Source: Hyphodiscus hymeniophilus
Taxonomy: Eukaryota > Ascomycota > Leotiomycetes > Helotiales > Hyphodiscaceae
NCBI GenBank assembly: GCA_016508695.1
Contig: VNKQ01000008.1
Span: 744,001-808,000, forward strand
DNA: 64,000 nt
Direction of reading: 5' to 3'
In this document: positions 23,339 through 32,704 of the stretch, in pieces
How positions within the stretch are numbered: position 1 is the first letter of the stretch
How the letters are laid out: every line of letters begins with the position of its first letter
Position numbers and translations under genes: made by a program
Notes under the pieces: model-generated
Database searches by the model: none
What the model saw: only the letters and a program-made list of their open reading frames with translations
What the model was told of the DNA's origin: nothing

Positions 23339-24355
23339 ATGTATTCTTGTTCGACTTTGCGACTGTTCGTCGCCTCCCTGGGCTTCCTCTCTCTCGTTGA
23401 AAATGGCTACTGTGCCACGACCTCTCGCGCAACGACCTCTCCAAAAAGTTCCTCCCATACATCTTCACTGACGTCGAGTCGAGTCATTCCCCCAACGACC
23501 ACGCAATCAACAGCTTCCTCGGTTACCGCGACCACCATCTCCTCCCCCGCAGACGCGTCTACTTCAACACCTCCCGACGTCCTACTGAATGTCCCACATT
23601 TGTCTGTAGGCCGCATCGAACTTGACGTGGATAACCTACAAGCCGATATCAATCTGAATGCTCAGGTTGCGAACCTGGTGACCCTGAATGCAGGAGTTCA
23701 AATCTCTGTTCAGAAAATAAACCTGACCATCACTGATGTGGACGCCGAACTTGAGTATGAGCCCTTCTGTTCAAAAATTGTATTTGTTGGCAGCAAATGG
23801 ATCGGTGTCATGCAATCATGCACCTGATTTCCGCTCATTGTTTTAGAAGCAACAAACGCTAACGCAGGAAATTGTAGGTTGATTGTAAGACTTGGGCACC
23901 TAGTCGATATCGTCAACCGGGTCTTCCAGTCCCTCGACCTAAATCCACTACTCATCAACACGCTGAACAACGTGACGAGCATCCTAGAGCCGATTGTGGG
24001 AGAAGTATCCGGGTTGCTGGGTTCGATCACACAGGGTGGAACTGCGCTGTCATTCTTGGTCGATAATCTGGGTAATATCGTGCAGCAAGTTGCGGGCACA
24101 GCAGGGAGCACCGTAAGCACGATTGTGGGTAATTATTTGACCAACATGACGGACACCGGTGCAGTTCAGAGCCTTGGAAATGGTCTTACGCAGAAGACGT
24201 ACTCATACTCGCCGCTTAGCGCGTTGGTGGATATTGTGTTCAATACTGCTGGACAGGTTGTACAGGCCTCGGTCGTCAAGCAGACGGGATCCTCGACCAG
24301 CAGCAGTGTTGTCAGCACGGCTTCACCCACAGCTACTTCATCGATAACGTCATAG
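23339..24355 (+). CDS. secreted protein, paralog B of a divergent pair (297 aa)
   Basis: Exons 23339-23754 and 23878-24355. The ATG at 23339 opens a signal peptide (MYSCSTLRLFVASLGFLSL). A Ser/Thr-rich stalk of about 60 residues follows, likely O-mannosylated. Then comes the shared core: LSVGRIELDVDNLQADINL, TLNAGVQISVQKINLTITDV, then SLDLNPLLINTLNNVTSIL. The tail is again Ser/Thr-rich but lacks a hydrophobic GPI signal. The intron 23755-23877 lies inside the core (AELE to LIVRLG) at a position where paralog A has none, and the two introns of A are absent here. Function unknown; secretion is the only confident prediction. Confidence 0.8.
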
Positions 24356-24659
24356 TCGCCTGCAGTTATTTGGGACGTTGTTGGCGATTCTTAAAATCCA
24401 TCAGATCTAATCATTGGATAAAGCTTGTAAAAAGAAATTCTGAGCCTTGCAAAATAAGCGTTATCAGAATCTCAGTGAAGAATGCAGGGTTCGTCACTTG
24501 ACTACTTGAAAGCCCGACATGGCCTCTCCTTTTTGCCTTGTAGACCTGTTCCATAGCAGCCTAGCACCAATAGAGCTTCTTCTGAAAACCCCACACAGCC
24601 ACAGGAAGCTTGGTGTTTTGTATATAGGTATTTCAGATCATGTAATTTTGTAGCCCTCA
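24356..24659. other. intergenic, no gene seen
   Basis: Convergent spacer between paralog B and the protease relic. AT-rich with possible 3'-end signals; nothing else recognised. Confidence 0.5.
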
Positions 24660-25707
24660 TCACTGGGTGGCTGATGGAAGATGCTCTAGAAGAAACTCTC
24701 TAATAGCAGCAGCATGAACTCCATGCCTCATCGCCCTCTGATCGTCCCATGAGCTGTGCAGTCCGACTAGGGTTCCATCCACCGTTCGAATTAACGGAGC
24801 CCCAGAGTGGCCCCCATAAGCTGCGTGAAAACTTGGAGTCAACATTCTTTCCTATGGAAATGTATCGGGAGTAGTGTTGAGTATCATTCGAGAAATGCAA
24901 GCACGTCTTCAGAGGGAAAACATGCCGTCTCTCCTCAAATCGCGTCCAAATAGGAATAAAGACTAGGACCTACTCCGTGCATCGTGCATCAGAGTGCCTA
25001 TTCCAAAGCTGTCCTGAGGATCTTTGCCATCGACCATCCCACGGAAAGTCCCTTGGGACACCTCAACGAGGCTGTATGTCGTGCGTTTCTCAGACGTTGA
25101 GTCTAGGTCATCTCTGCCAAGCTGGCTATACAAAGAAGTGGGGTTCTCTTTGAGCGCTTGCTCGACAGTGGCATAGATCGAAACATTGGCATTCCCAAGC
25201 TTTTGGCTCCTCAGTCTCGACAGCGACGACCTTCATGAGAGCCAAATCGCGCTGTGCATCCCAGAGGCGGCATTCAACCTGCACTGCCAGTCCTGTGTAA
25301 TATAGCAGCCACCTTCATTTATCTGCCACTTTGTATTCGTCTTCGTCGTCCCCGAAACGGCGCGCACATGTCAGGATCCATCCTGCAAAGTCTGTACAGA
25401 CCGCTGTCCCAGCGTCGTATTGCGCAAAGATCAAGGTTGATTCGAGGGCATTGCGTATGTGGTCTCCCGTGGGCAGATACACCAGCGTCGCAGAAGCAGT
25501 CGAGCGGAGGCGTTTCTGCTTCACGCAGGAGCTCCAAATCCGTTCGTGTAATCCCAGATAACGTGCTACTTCCGCAAATGACTTGTATGTCGGGGAGGTT
25601 CGACGAAGTCTTGTCAAACGAGACTGGAGAGGGAGCAGGGCTTTAGTGGGTCGGAGATTGACTGGCCTATTTTTTATACATACGCACCACCAAAACAAAA
25701 CCTGCAA
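24660..25707 (-). pseudogene. decayed trypsin-like serine protease
   Basis: Pieces of a chymotrypsin-fold peptidase lie in order in different minus-strand frames. The first block (25315-25610) reads TGDHIRNALESTLIFAQYD, then AVCTDFAGWILTCA, where the catalytic histidine of the usual CAHC-type motif is replaced (CARRF). Next comes LWDAQRDLALMKVV near 25200-25270, carrying the catalytic Asp (DLAL), then a frame change and YSLVEVSQGTFRGMVDG near 25040, ending in a stop. The last block (24660-24845) keeps GGHSGAPLIRT with the catalytic serine and LHSSWDDQRAMRHGV. Loss of the histidine plus at least two frame breaks means no active enzyme. Family identity rests on these three motifs and their order. 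Confidence 0.75.
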
Positions 25708-26069
25708 ACTTGATTACAATGCTGATTGAAACTTGAAAATTGATCTGAAGATGCGTTAGGACTTATTCTATTCCAATAAATAGTCTTGAAAGAAAAATAA
25801 TCAGTGGTCTTTTAATTCTACCAGAATTTAACTCTATTTGCGTACTGTTCAAATGGGCCAGTTTTTCTCTGACTTTCACATTGGTCTCAAAGCATCGGAG
25901 ATGGGATATTACCGCGTAGCTCGTAGTCATCAAGTCATCGCATATAGTTTTACATCTGAAGGAGACCATTGAACCCAAAATTCAACTGCATAATGTGATG
26001 TGTAAATCCATGTGTATTTCTATTTTGCCATTTCAAGCGCTGTCGGGTTTGAAAAAGCTTTTGACCAAC
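25708..26069. other. intergenic, no gene seen
   Basis: AT-rich spacer between the protease relic and the 3' end of the metacaspase gene. No domain-bearing frame. Confidence 0.55.
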
Positions 26070-27603
26070 TCACAAACAGAGTGGCCGATTGAGGTCCATT
26101 TGCAGGCCTACAGACAGCTGAGGAACTGCGGGTGTGTGTTGAGTTAGTATTGCTTCTTTAGCATGATATAAGATAAGTAAAATGACGCCCGAAAAGGGGG
26201 GAGGGGGGGCCGGGGTGTTTCTTGTCAGAAAAGATTGTCTCGAGTCTATTAAAACAAGCCGGGAGAGGAAGAAAACCACAAAAACACCTACCTTGAGTGT
26301 AGTTGGATTGTTTCAAACAATACCGAGTATCCTGGAGTGTCTTGAAATCTGTCAGTTGTATTCTGAAAATCGAAGCTGGATAAGACAGCCTTGGAAATAA
26401 CAATTTTGGAAACACTCACCTGTAGATAATTATCACCCTGACCCCGTTTCATCGTCTCCAAGAACGCCCAACTCTGGACACCGGGGTTGTCAGTAATTGC
26501 TGCTGCGAGAATTTCTCGGGGCAAGGCGCTTGTAACAAATGACTCTTGAGTAACTGCTACAGGGACAGTTCCAATTAGGAAATTCTTATTCCCCATCAAC
26601 CTACCATGGCGCCCTCACTCATACCATTGATGTTGGCATCCGCACTTGTCTGATCATCTCTGCAACCGGAGAACATGGTCACCATCTTATGTTCTTGCTC
26701 ATACATGGCATTGTCTTCATCGGCTCCAAGCCCAGGCGCTTGTTGTTCGCCCATATGCTTGAAAGAACGGAAGAAATTCGTCGCACCAGCATACAGATCC
26801 TGGGCTTCAGCCATGTTGAACCTGGAGCCGCCCATAAATAGGTCGCTGGCTTCGCTCATGAGGTGAACACCCTCGCGAATATTGTCAATCATATTCACGT
26901 TGCCTTCGTCGTCTGATTTGTACACATATGGAAGTTCCAGAGCTGAGCCAGAGTGACAGCAGTCCAAGATGACGAAGAGAGTGGAATTAGGTGGCATCCG
27001 GGTCACGAGGTGCTGGTGCAGAGTATCCGAATCGATCTGTCCCGCCTGCCGGAAGTCTACGGGACAAATAGTATCGAGGATACCAGAAGGATGATTTCCC
27101 GTAGGATCGCGTACTTGACCTCCATGACCAGAATAGTGGAAGAAGTTGCATGTTCCAGGCTCAGAGACCAGCCAGTCGATTGCCGCCTGTTATCAGATGT
27201 TAGCTCGGATCATATGAAAACAAGGGACAATAAGACTTACGAGCATATTATGCCCAGTAGGATAGTACATCCCGCCCAGATCATCTCTCAAGATCACCTG
27301 AGATCGCGGGTCGTCGGAATAGCCGCGGTAGCTGAGGAATTCGGCGACATTCTCGACATCTTGATGACAACCATTCCTAGCACGAATTAGTACCATAATT
27401 CGAAGAGAACAAATATCAAAGCCATATGGGGAGCCAGAGCTGCTAGGCATCCGGCGCGATTTGCTCATACATTAAACGCTTTTAAGGCAATCTGAAGCTC
27501 AGCTCCCAGATAGGCGCAGAACTGGTGGGAATCATACATACAATTCATTCTCGGATCCGGTGTAATTGATGCCAACCAGCAGTGACTTCTTGCGCATCGA
27601 CAT
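26070..27603 (-). CDS. mca1: type I metacaspase, compact form (312 aa)
   Basis: Minus-strand exons 27542-27603, 27241-27376, 26605-27186, 26420-26473, 26292-26340 and 26070-26125. Metacaspases are Arg/Lys-specific, calcium-activated cysteine peptidases of the caspase fold, linked to stress, aggregate handling and cell death in fungi. Motifs: start KKSLLVGINYTGSENEL, then GCHQDVENVAEFL, catalytic histidine in FFHYSGHGGQ, catalytic cysteine in FVILDCCHSGSALE, and the C-terminal TMFSGCRDDQTSADA and GAMSWAFLETMK. The product starts almost directly at the p20 domain; the Pro/Gln-rich prodomain usual in fungal type I members is absent, at least with this start. The end (VPQLSVGLQMDLNRPL) matches the family. 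The last intron (26126-26291) contains a G-run on the plus strand. Confidence 0.9.
26196..26215 (+). other. guanine-rich run in metacaspase intron
   Basis: Groups of five or more G (GGGGGG, GGGGGGG) and a GGGG lie within 20 bases on the plus strand, that is, the template strand of the metacaspase intron. It meets the simple pattern for a possible G-quadruplex. Confidence 0.5.
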
Positions 27604-29384
27604 AGTCAGCGGTTAGAGGCAGTAGTTCTCTTGCGTCGATAGTGGTACGTGGTATGGCGGGCTAAGAACTGATGGCTGCCAAGGTGAACAAAGTCGAGAA
27701 TCGAGACCTGAGAAGAGCGTTGTTGACGATCGACGCTAGGTAAATGCGGCAAGGGGTTTGGATCTCCAGAACGCTTCGCTCCGGGACCAATCTTGGCAGG
27801 GGAAAAAGGTCAGGATTGCGGGAAATATGTCAATACAAACGGCGGAGAGGTATTTCTAGGATTGCAGACACTACTATAAATGTAAAAATAAACCAACTTC
27901 CGTTGGTGATCTGCAGATCCGTTTTAATGTAAGGTGCAGCAACTCGCTCGTTGAGGGGCTTCACGTGATAACTTATATTTCGGACGATGCAAAGCCATTA
28001 ACCTATTTTCGAATATTCGGGGCTTCGATTCTGTATGTAATTCTATGTAGGTGGTGGGTAGGGGTATAGTAATACAGGCGCCATTAGGCAAAGCAAGACA
28101 GCAATATGCTAGGTCCGCTCGTGAGTCTTCATGTCTGAGTAAATTGCGCCAGTCAACAGCGTCAGATTATCTCAAACTGTCTATCGATCTAACTCCAGAT
28201 CAGCCAAGCAATCAAGTTACCAAAAAAGTACAAGAAATCTGGGCCAACCACTGAGGGTACGTTGATGAGCGATTTCTCTTCAAGTAGCGATTGCCTCCCA
28301 ACGGAGTGACATTTCTCATGTCGGGTCTAAAGGCTACTACACCGCACTCATCGTCGACGTCCCCGTACGCAATCTCCCACTGCCCCGGTACCACCTCCAT
28401 CTGCTCGTCTCTTGGAACTGCTTACGAACCTCCATGCTCCATTTGGGCCAAGTTTTGATTTCATAAGGCTTCAAAGGTAAGAATTGTCGCCTGAAGCTGT
28501 TTTCAAAACATAAGACCGAAAAAATTGAACACCAATAGATACTGACAAATAGGTAAAGAGTTTGGCAGCTTGCCAATGTTTATCCTAGAATTATGCGATT
28601 TTCCATTTGCATGGTAGATAAACATCACTAGTGGCGGCATTGCGGCTGAGCCTTCTCAATCAGCTATTCATCTTGTGAAATCGGCAGGCCTAGTAAGAAT
28701 GATACCCCAACTCTCATCCCGAAAACATTCACTTAAGAACGCTTGGAGAACACAAAAGCCCCTGAGGGTATTCGAGTAGCGCTTGATGAGCGTCCGATCG
28801 ATAGTTGGAACTTCATCACCAATCATAGATCAATCGCGGGGTGTGGTGTGAGAAGTCCTTGCATAAACTGGAGGCCTCAGTCGTAGGCTTTTCTGTACTC
28901 AGGCTCTCAATCTGATTCTCGATCCACATGCATCGGGTCTTAGACAAAGTCTTGTTGTTGAGTGACAATTCTTTCTGTAAGAGTAGATCGTACCTAGTAG
29001 AAGATCGAGCTCAAGGAGATGGTCCTTCATTATCACCCTGCAGCTTTTATCTTTGATGATATTCAGTCGACATGGGCCGGGAAAAGGACGAATTCAGGCA
29101 ATTCTTTCTGTCGGCAGTTGCAATTTAGCCGAATGAGGACGAACTTTAATTGACTTGTGGATTAATCGAAGACCCCGCCGGCTGAACGCAAACACCCGGC
29201 GCATGCTCACTTGAGCAAATGATTTTGAATTAAACTGTTGGATAAGAACGTCCACCTGTGACTGGCAGGATTAGAAATGTATATCTTGAAATGCACGTGC
29301 TACCGCTCACATGCTCGACGCGGAAGTGAAGGACATTTATTGAGGCTCTCCTCAATCCAATTCCGACTTGAAATAGTTGAGATT
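27604..29384. other. intergenic region with an unresolved coding-like fragment
   Basis: About 1.8 kb between the metacaspase start and the amidohydrolase. On the minus strand around 28253-28576 two overlapping frames look coding-like (PKWSMEVRKQFQETSRW; VPGQWEIAYGDVDDECGVV) but do not join into a gene by any splice I can support, so this may be a degraded exon. The rest shows nothing recognisable. The left part is the probable metacaspase promoter. Confidence 0.4.
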
Positions 29385-30627
29385 ATGATCTTTGGAAGCA
29401 AAATGCAAGAACGTCACTTGATCGACTCCCATGTCCATCTCTATGAACTGGATCATATACATTCACTGTCATGGATGACACCAACAAGTCCACTCCAGGG
29501 CCAACATTCATTGGCCGAATATGTCAGAAGTACCGAGCATCCGTTGCCCTCATCAGACACGTTTAAGCACACTCCTAGACAACTCTCAGGCTTCATATTT
29601 GTTGAAGTAGATCGAGTGAAGGATCCGCCTTCCAAGCTTGAAGGATGGACATGGGCACTCCAGGAATACTCTTTTATGGCTTCGATATCCCTTGGCTTAC
29701 TTCCAAAATATATGAGATACAGCTCATTATTACTCGGTATCATACCGTGGGCTCCACTGCCCTACGGATCTGTTGCCATGCAGCAATATGAACGGGAGCT
29801 CTTTGCCTTGCATTCAGAGCTCACTGCGAGTGGCACCATACGGCCACATAAAGTCAAAGGATTTCGATATCTACTCCAAGATGAACCGAGACGAACTATG
29901 CTCGGTGCAAGATTTCTCGAAAGTCTGAGATGGATGGGACGAAAAGGCTACGCCTTCGAGTGCACAATTGATTGTAGAGACGGCCAAATATGGCAACTTG
30001 AGGAGGTAATCGAGATGATGGGAAGGGTGAATAGGCAGGTTGCTCGTGAGGAGGATTTGGTCCAGGTCGTTATGAGTGAGGACCCAATCCTCTGGCGACT
30101 TTTTTCTGTTCTTGGACAGCAGCGCGCTAATCAACCTAATCCTAGGCCACCTCACAAAGCCCAACTTCTCGCTCGATCCAACCTCTTGTGCCGAAACACA
30201 CGCATACCACAAGAGATACATCTCACTCATCGACGAGCTTTCACGATTTCCCAATGTAGCGATCAAATTCTCCGGCAGTTTTTCCCAGTTGCCCGAATAC
30301 TTTCGGCGACTCCCAGCATACCCCGCCTACGCGTCCCTGACTTCCGAAGAGAACGAGCGATGGATAGATGAGGTCGCGCATATGATGTCTCCCTGGACCA
30401 GTCGCGTATATAAATGTTTTGGAAGTAAGAGGGTCATTTGGGGAAGCGACTGGCCAGTCTGCAATGAGATTGGCGGGAAGGACGCCTTTGATTTGTGGGA
30501 ACGAGTCACAGAGCGCATCTTAAGTAACGCTGGCATCCGTGAGTGTGATCAGGAAGGCTTTTGGTGCGAGAATGCACTGCGAATCTATAAGATTAAGACT
30601 GACGAAAGGGAATCGAGTCGTATGTGA
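29385..30627 (+). CDS. amidohydrolase family 2 hydrolase, possible sugar lactonase
   Basis: Exons 29385-30075 and 30146-30627, 390 residues. Start codons at 29277 and 29403 are also in frame; I chose 29385 because the family core begins close behind it. Motifs of the metal-dependent TIM-barrel amidohydrolase-2 group: DSHVHLYELD (metal-binding HxH), a VMSHLTKPNF strand with a histidine, NVAIKFSG, and KRVIWGSDWPVCN with the metal-binding aspartate near the C-terminus. The family includes L-fuconolactonase and L-rhamnono-lactonase as well as decarboxylases and dicarboxylate lactonases, so the substrate is not set by sequence. The neighbour on the opposite strand is an Ara2-like sugar dehydrogenase whose lactone product would suit a lactonase. 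The 70-base intron (GTGAGG, CTAAT, CTAG) was chosen to keep the SHLTKP strand. Confidence 0.85.
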
Positions 30628-30802
30628 GGACTCCCCGTGTGTGTTGCTTCAGTGTTCTCCTCGGAGGAATGAGCTACATCAAGTGTGTAAACCGCCATCA
30701 TTGTTTGCATTTTGTCCCAGTGTGGACGCAGTCATGCTTAAGATATTGTTAGTAGATGGTGCATAGAATAGATTCGTGGTCTTTTCACTCTGTCTCTCTA
30801 AT

Positions 30803-32181
30803 TTAAAGCTTGGGTTCAAGATGAACCTCATTTCGCTGAATGATCTGCTGCTTTCCTTCGTCCTGAACAATCATGGCCTTGGCCATGATGTCCCACCCGG
30901 CGTCAGGACTTGTAAATCCGAAATCTAGCCATCTCCCAAAGATACTCCTTACTCCGAAAACAAGTTCCTCATCGGCCTCCAACCTTGACTGTCGCACAAT
31001 TTCAAAATCTCTCACATCTTTATGCGCCTCGCCTCGCGTTTCCCGCGTTTCGTTTGACGTCCCCAATATCATCTCAGCAGCGCCCATATTTGCGTCTATC
31101 TCCCAAATACTCCCACCGCCAAAAATAGTACTGGCGCCTGGAGGTCGAGGGGACGCCAGGGACAATCGAGAAATTGCAAAGCGGAGTGCAAGGGAAGCAA
31201 GGTTGTCTCCCCGAGACTCCACCCACCTCGATGCTTGCAAAGCGGCTTCTCTTAGACCCTTTGGCGCTGGGTCTGTCATTATCTTGGAGTCAGCATTTGC
31301 AGATTCGGGATCAAAGATGAGTCTACTACTCAGACACTGCCTACTCGCTCAAAACAATTAAGCGATCGGAATGCCACGACATATCTGAAAACTTGAAGAC
31401 GCTCGAGGGAACCTTGAAATAGGAGGTAACGCTAAAAATGGAGAAACTCACGAAAGTCTCCTAAGCTCCCGACTGGTACTCCACCACTCCTCAGCAACCC
31501 TATACACAACGGACTGGAGTTGAATATGCAGTCAACTCCAGCATCTCGAAGCGCTTCCAGCCCTTCACTCTCAAGTCTTGTGTTTTGAAGTGTCAGCTGG
31601 GCCCAATTCTGGACCGCATCGAGTGGTCTTCCATATTGCAACCTGACCAAGTTGGCAACTCTTACAAGCTTTTCAATCGAATACCCTGACACGCCCACAT
31701 AGCGGATCTTTCCTTGATCTACTAGCTCGAAAAGAACACCAACTGCAGTCACAGCGTCGACGTCAGTCACGTATTCAATATCGTGACAAAATACAACGTC
31801 TAAATAAGATGTCTTGAATCTGTCCAAAGATCTGTTAACGGAATGCCGTATCCAATTCGGAGAGTAGTCGAATTCCAAAGCAGCTATTCTCCCAACTTTT
31901 GTCATCAGGATGATTTCCGACCGACTGTAATTGGAAGCAACATCTGGATGTGAAAAGGCGTCTCCCAACAGCCATTCCGACGGTCCATAGTACGGCGAGG
32001 TATCGAAAGTTCGAAATCCTAGCTTCAGAGCGTGCTTGATTATGTCTCGCACAGGAAGACTGGTTGGGTCGGGATGTAGTTGAGTACTAAAAGCTGCCCC
32101 TCCGAGAACGAGTTTTGATACAATTGAAGATAGGGGAGTCCTCGGTTCAACCAAAGTCGGTGCGAAGGTCGCCTTCTCCAT
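30803..32181 (-). CDS. Ara2-like aldo-keto reductase (D-arabinose/L-galactose dehydrogenase type)
   Basis: Minus-strand exons 31452-32181 and 30803-31272, 399 residues. The barrel motifs match yeast Ara2 and plant L-galactose dehydrogenase: SKLVLGGAAFS, FRTFDTSPYYGPSEWLLGDA (catalytic Asp and Tyr), MTKVGR (Lys), SYLDVVFCHDIEYV (His), RYVGVSGYSIEKL, then FHPAPKGLREAALQASRW across the splice and DNLASLALRFAIS. Members oxidise aldoses such as D-arabinose, L-fucose or L-galactose to 1,4-lactones with NAD(P), feeding erythroascorbate synthesis or catabolism. The middle has an extra loop (about ASTIFGGGSIWEIDANMG) compared with yeast. The 179-base intron restores frame between GDF and HPAP. It is tail to tail with the amidohydrolase and head to head with the XlnR-like regulator. 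Confidence 0.88.
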
Positions 32182-32704
32182 ACCGGCGTCGTCTTACGGT
32201 TGTTCTGAGAAAAGTTGGATCAGGTTCCCTTCCAGTCAATTTATGTTACCAGTGGCATGTCGATCACGGGTAGCGGACAGAGGATTGACTCGCCGAGGCA
32301 GCGAAGGACATACAGTCAACCAACTGAAATAAAGAAGAGGTGCGAATGGAGGATTGCTTTTCGGGCGCCGAGGCGAACGTTTAATCTCCCACCAAGTGTA
32401 CTACTTTGGGACCCCATTCAAGACATCAATGAAGTACAAGAACGTTGACATCCACGAACAAGATACTATCCTGATTGAACTCAATGTCATTGGACAAGAC
32501 GACGCCAGAGATCAACACAATTTTCCGGGAATTGGCCCGTAATTCCCATTGTAGGTCCCGTGTGGTTGAGCCACCAATCGTATCGGGCGGGGTAGAAGGT
32601 CATCGGGTAAATACAGCCGCGGATACTCCCCACCCCACAATCAAGCCTATATAGATGATGAAAAGACCCGAAAGTCGTTCCATCACCCAGCCACGACTTG
32701 CGAT
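32182..32704. promoter_or_regulatory. divergent promoter of Ara2-like reductase and XlnR-like regulator
   Basis: 523 bases separate the two start codons. A short plus-strand frame (32215-32448) has no domain. XlnR-family sites (GGCTAA/GGCTRR) are not obvious by eye. Joint control is inferred from orientation only. Confidence 0.45.

Noticed and set aside
29277..29384. Earlier in-frame ATG (29277) as the amidohydrolase start
   Set aside because: It would add 36 residues of basic, Cys-containing sequence not typical of the family; kept as an alternative only.
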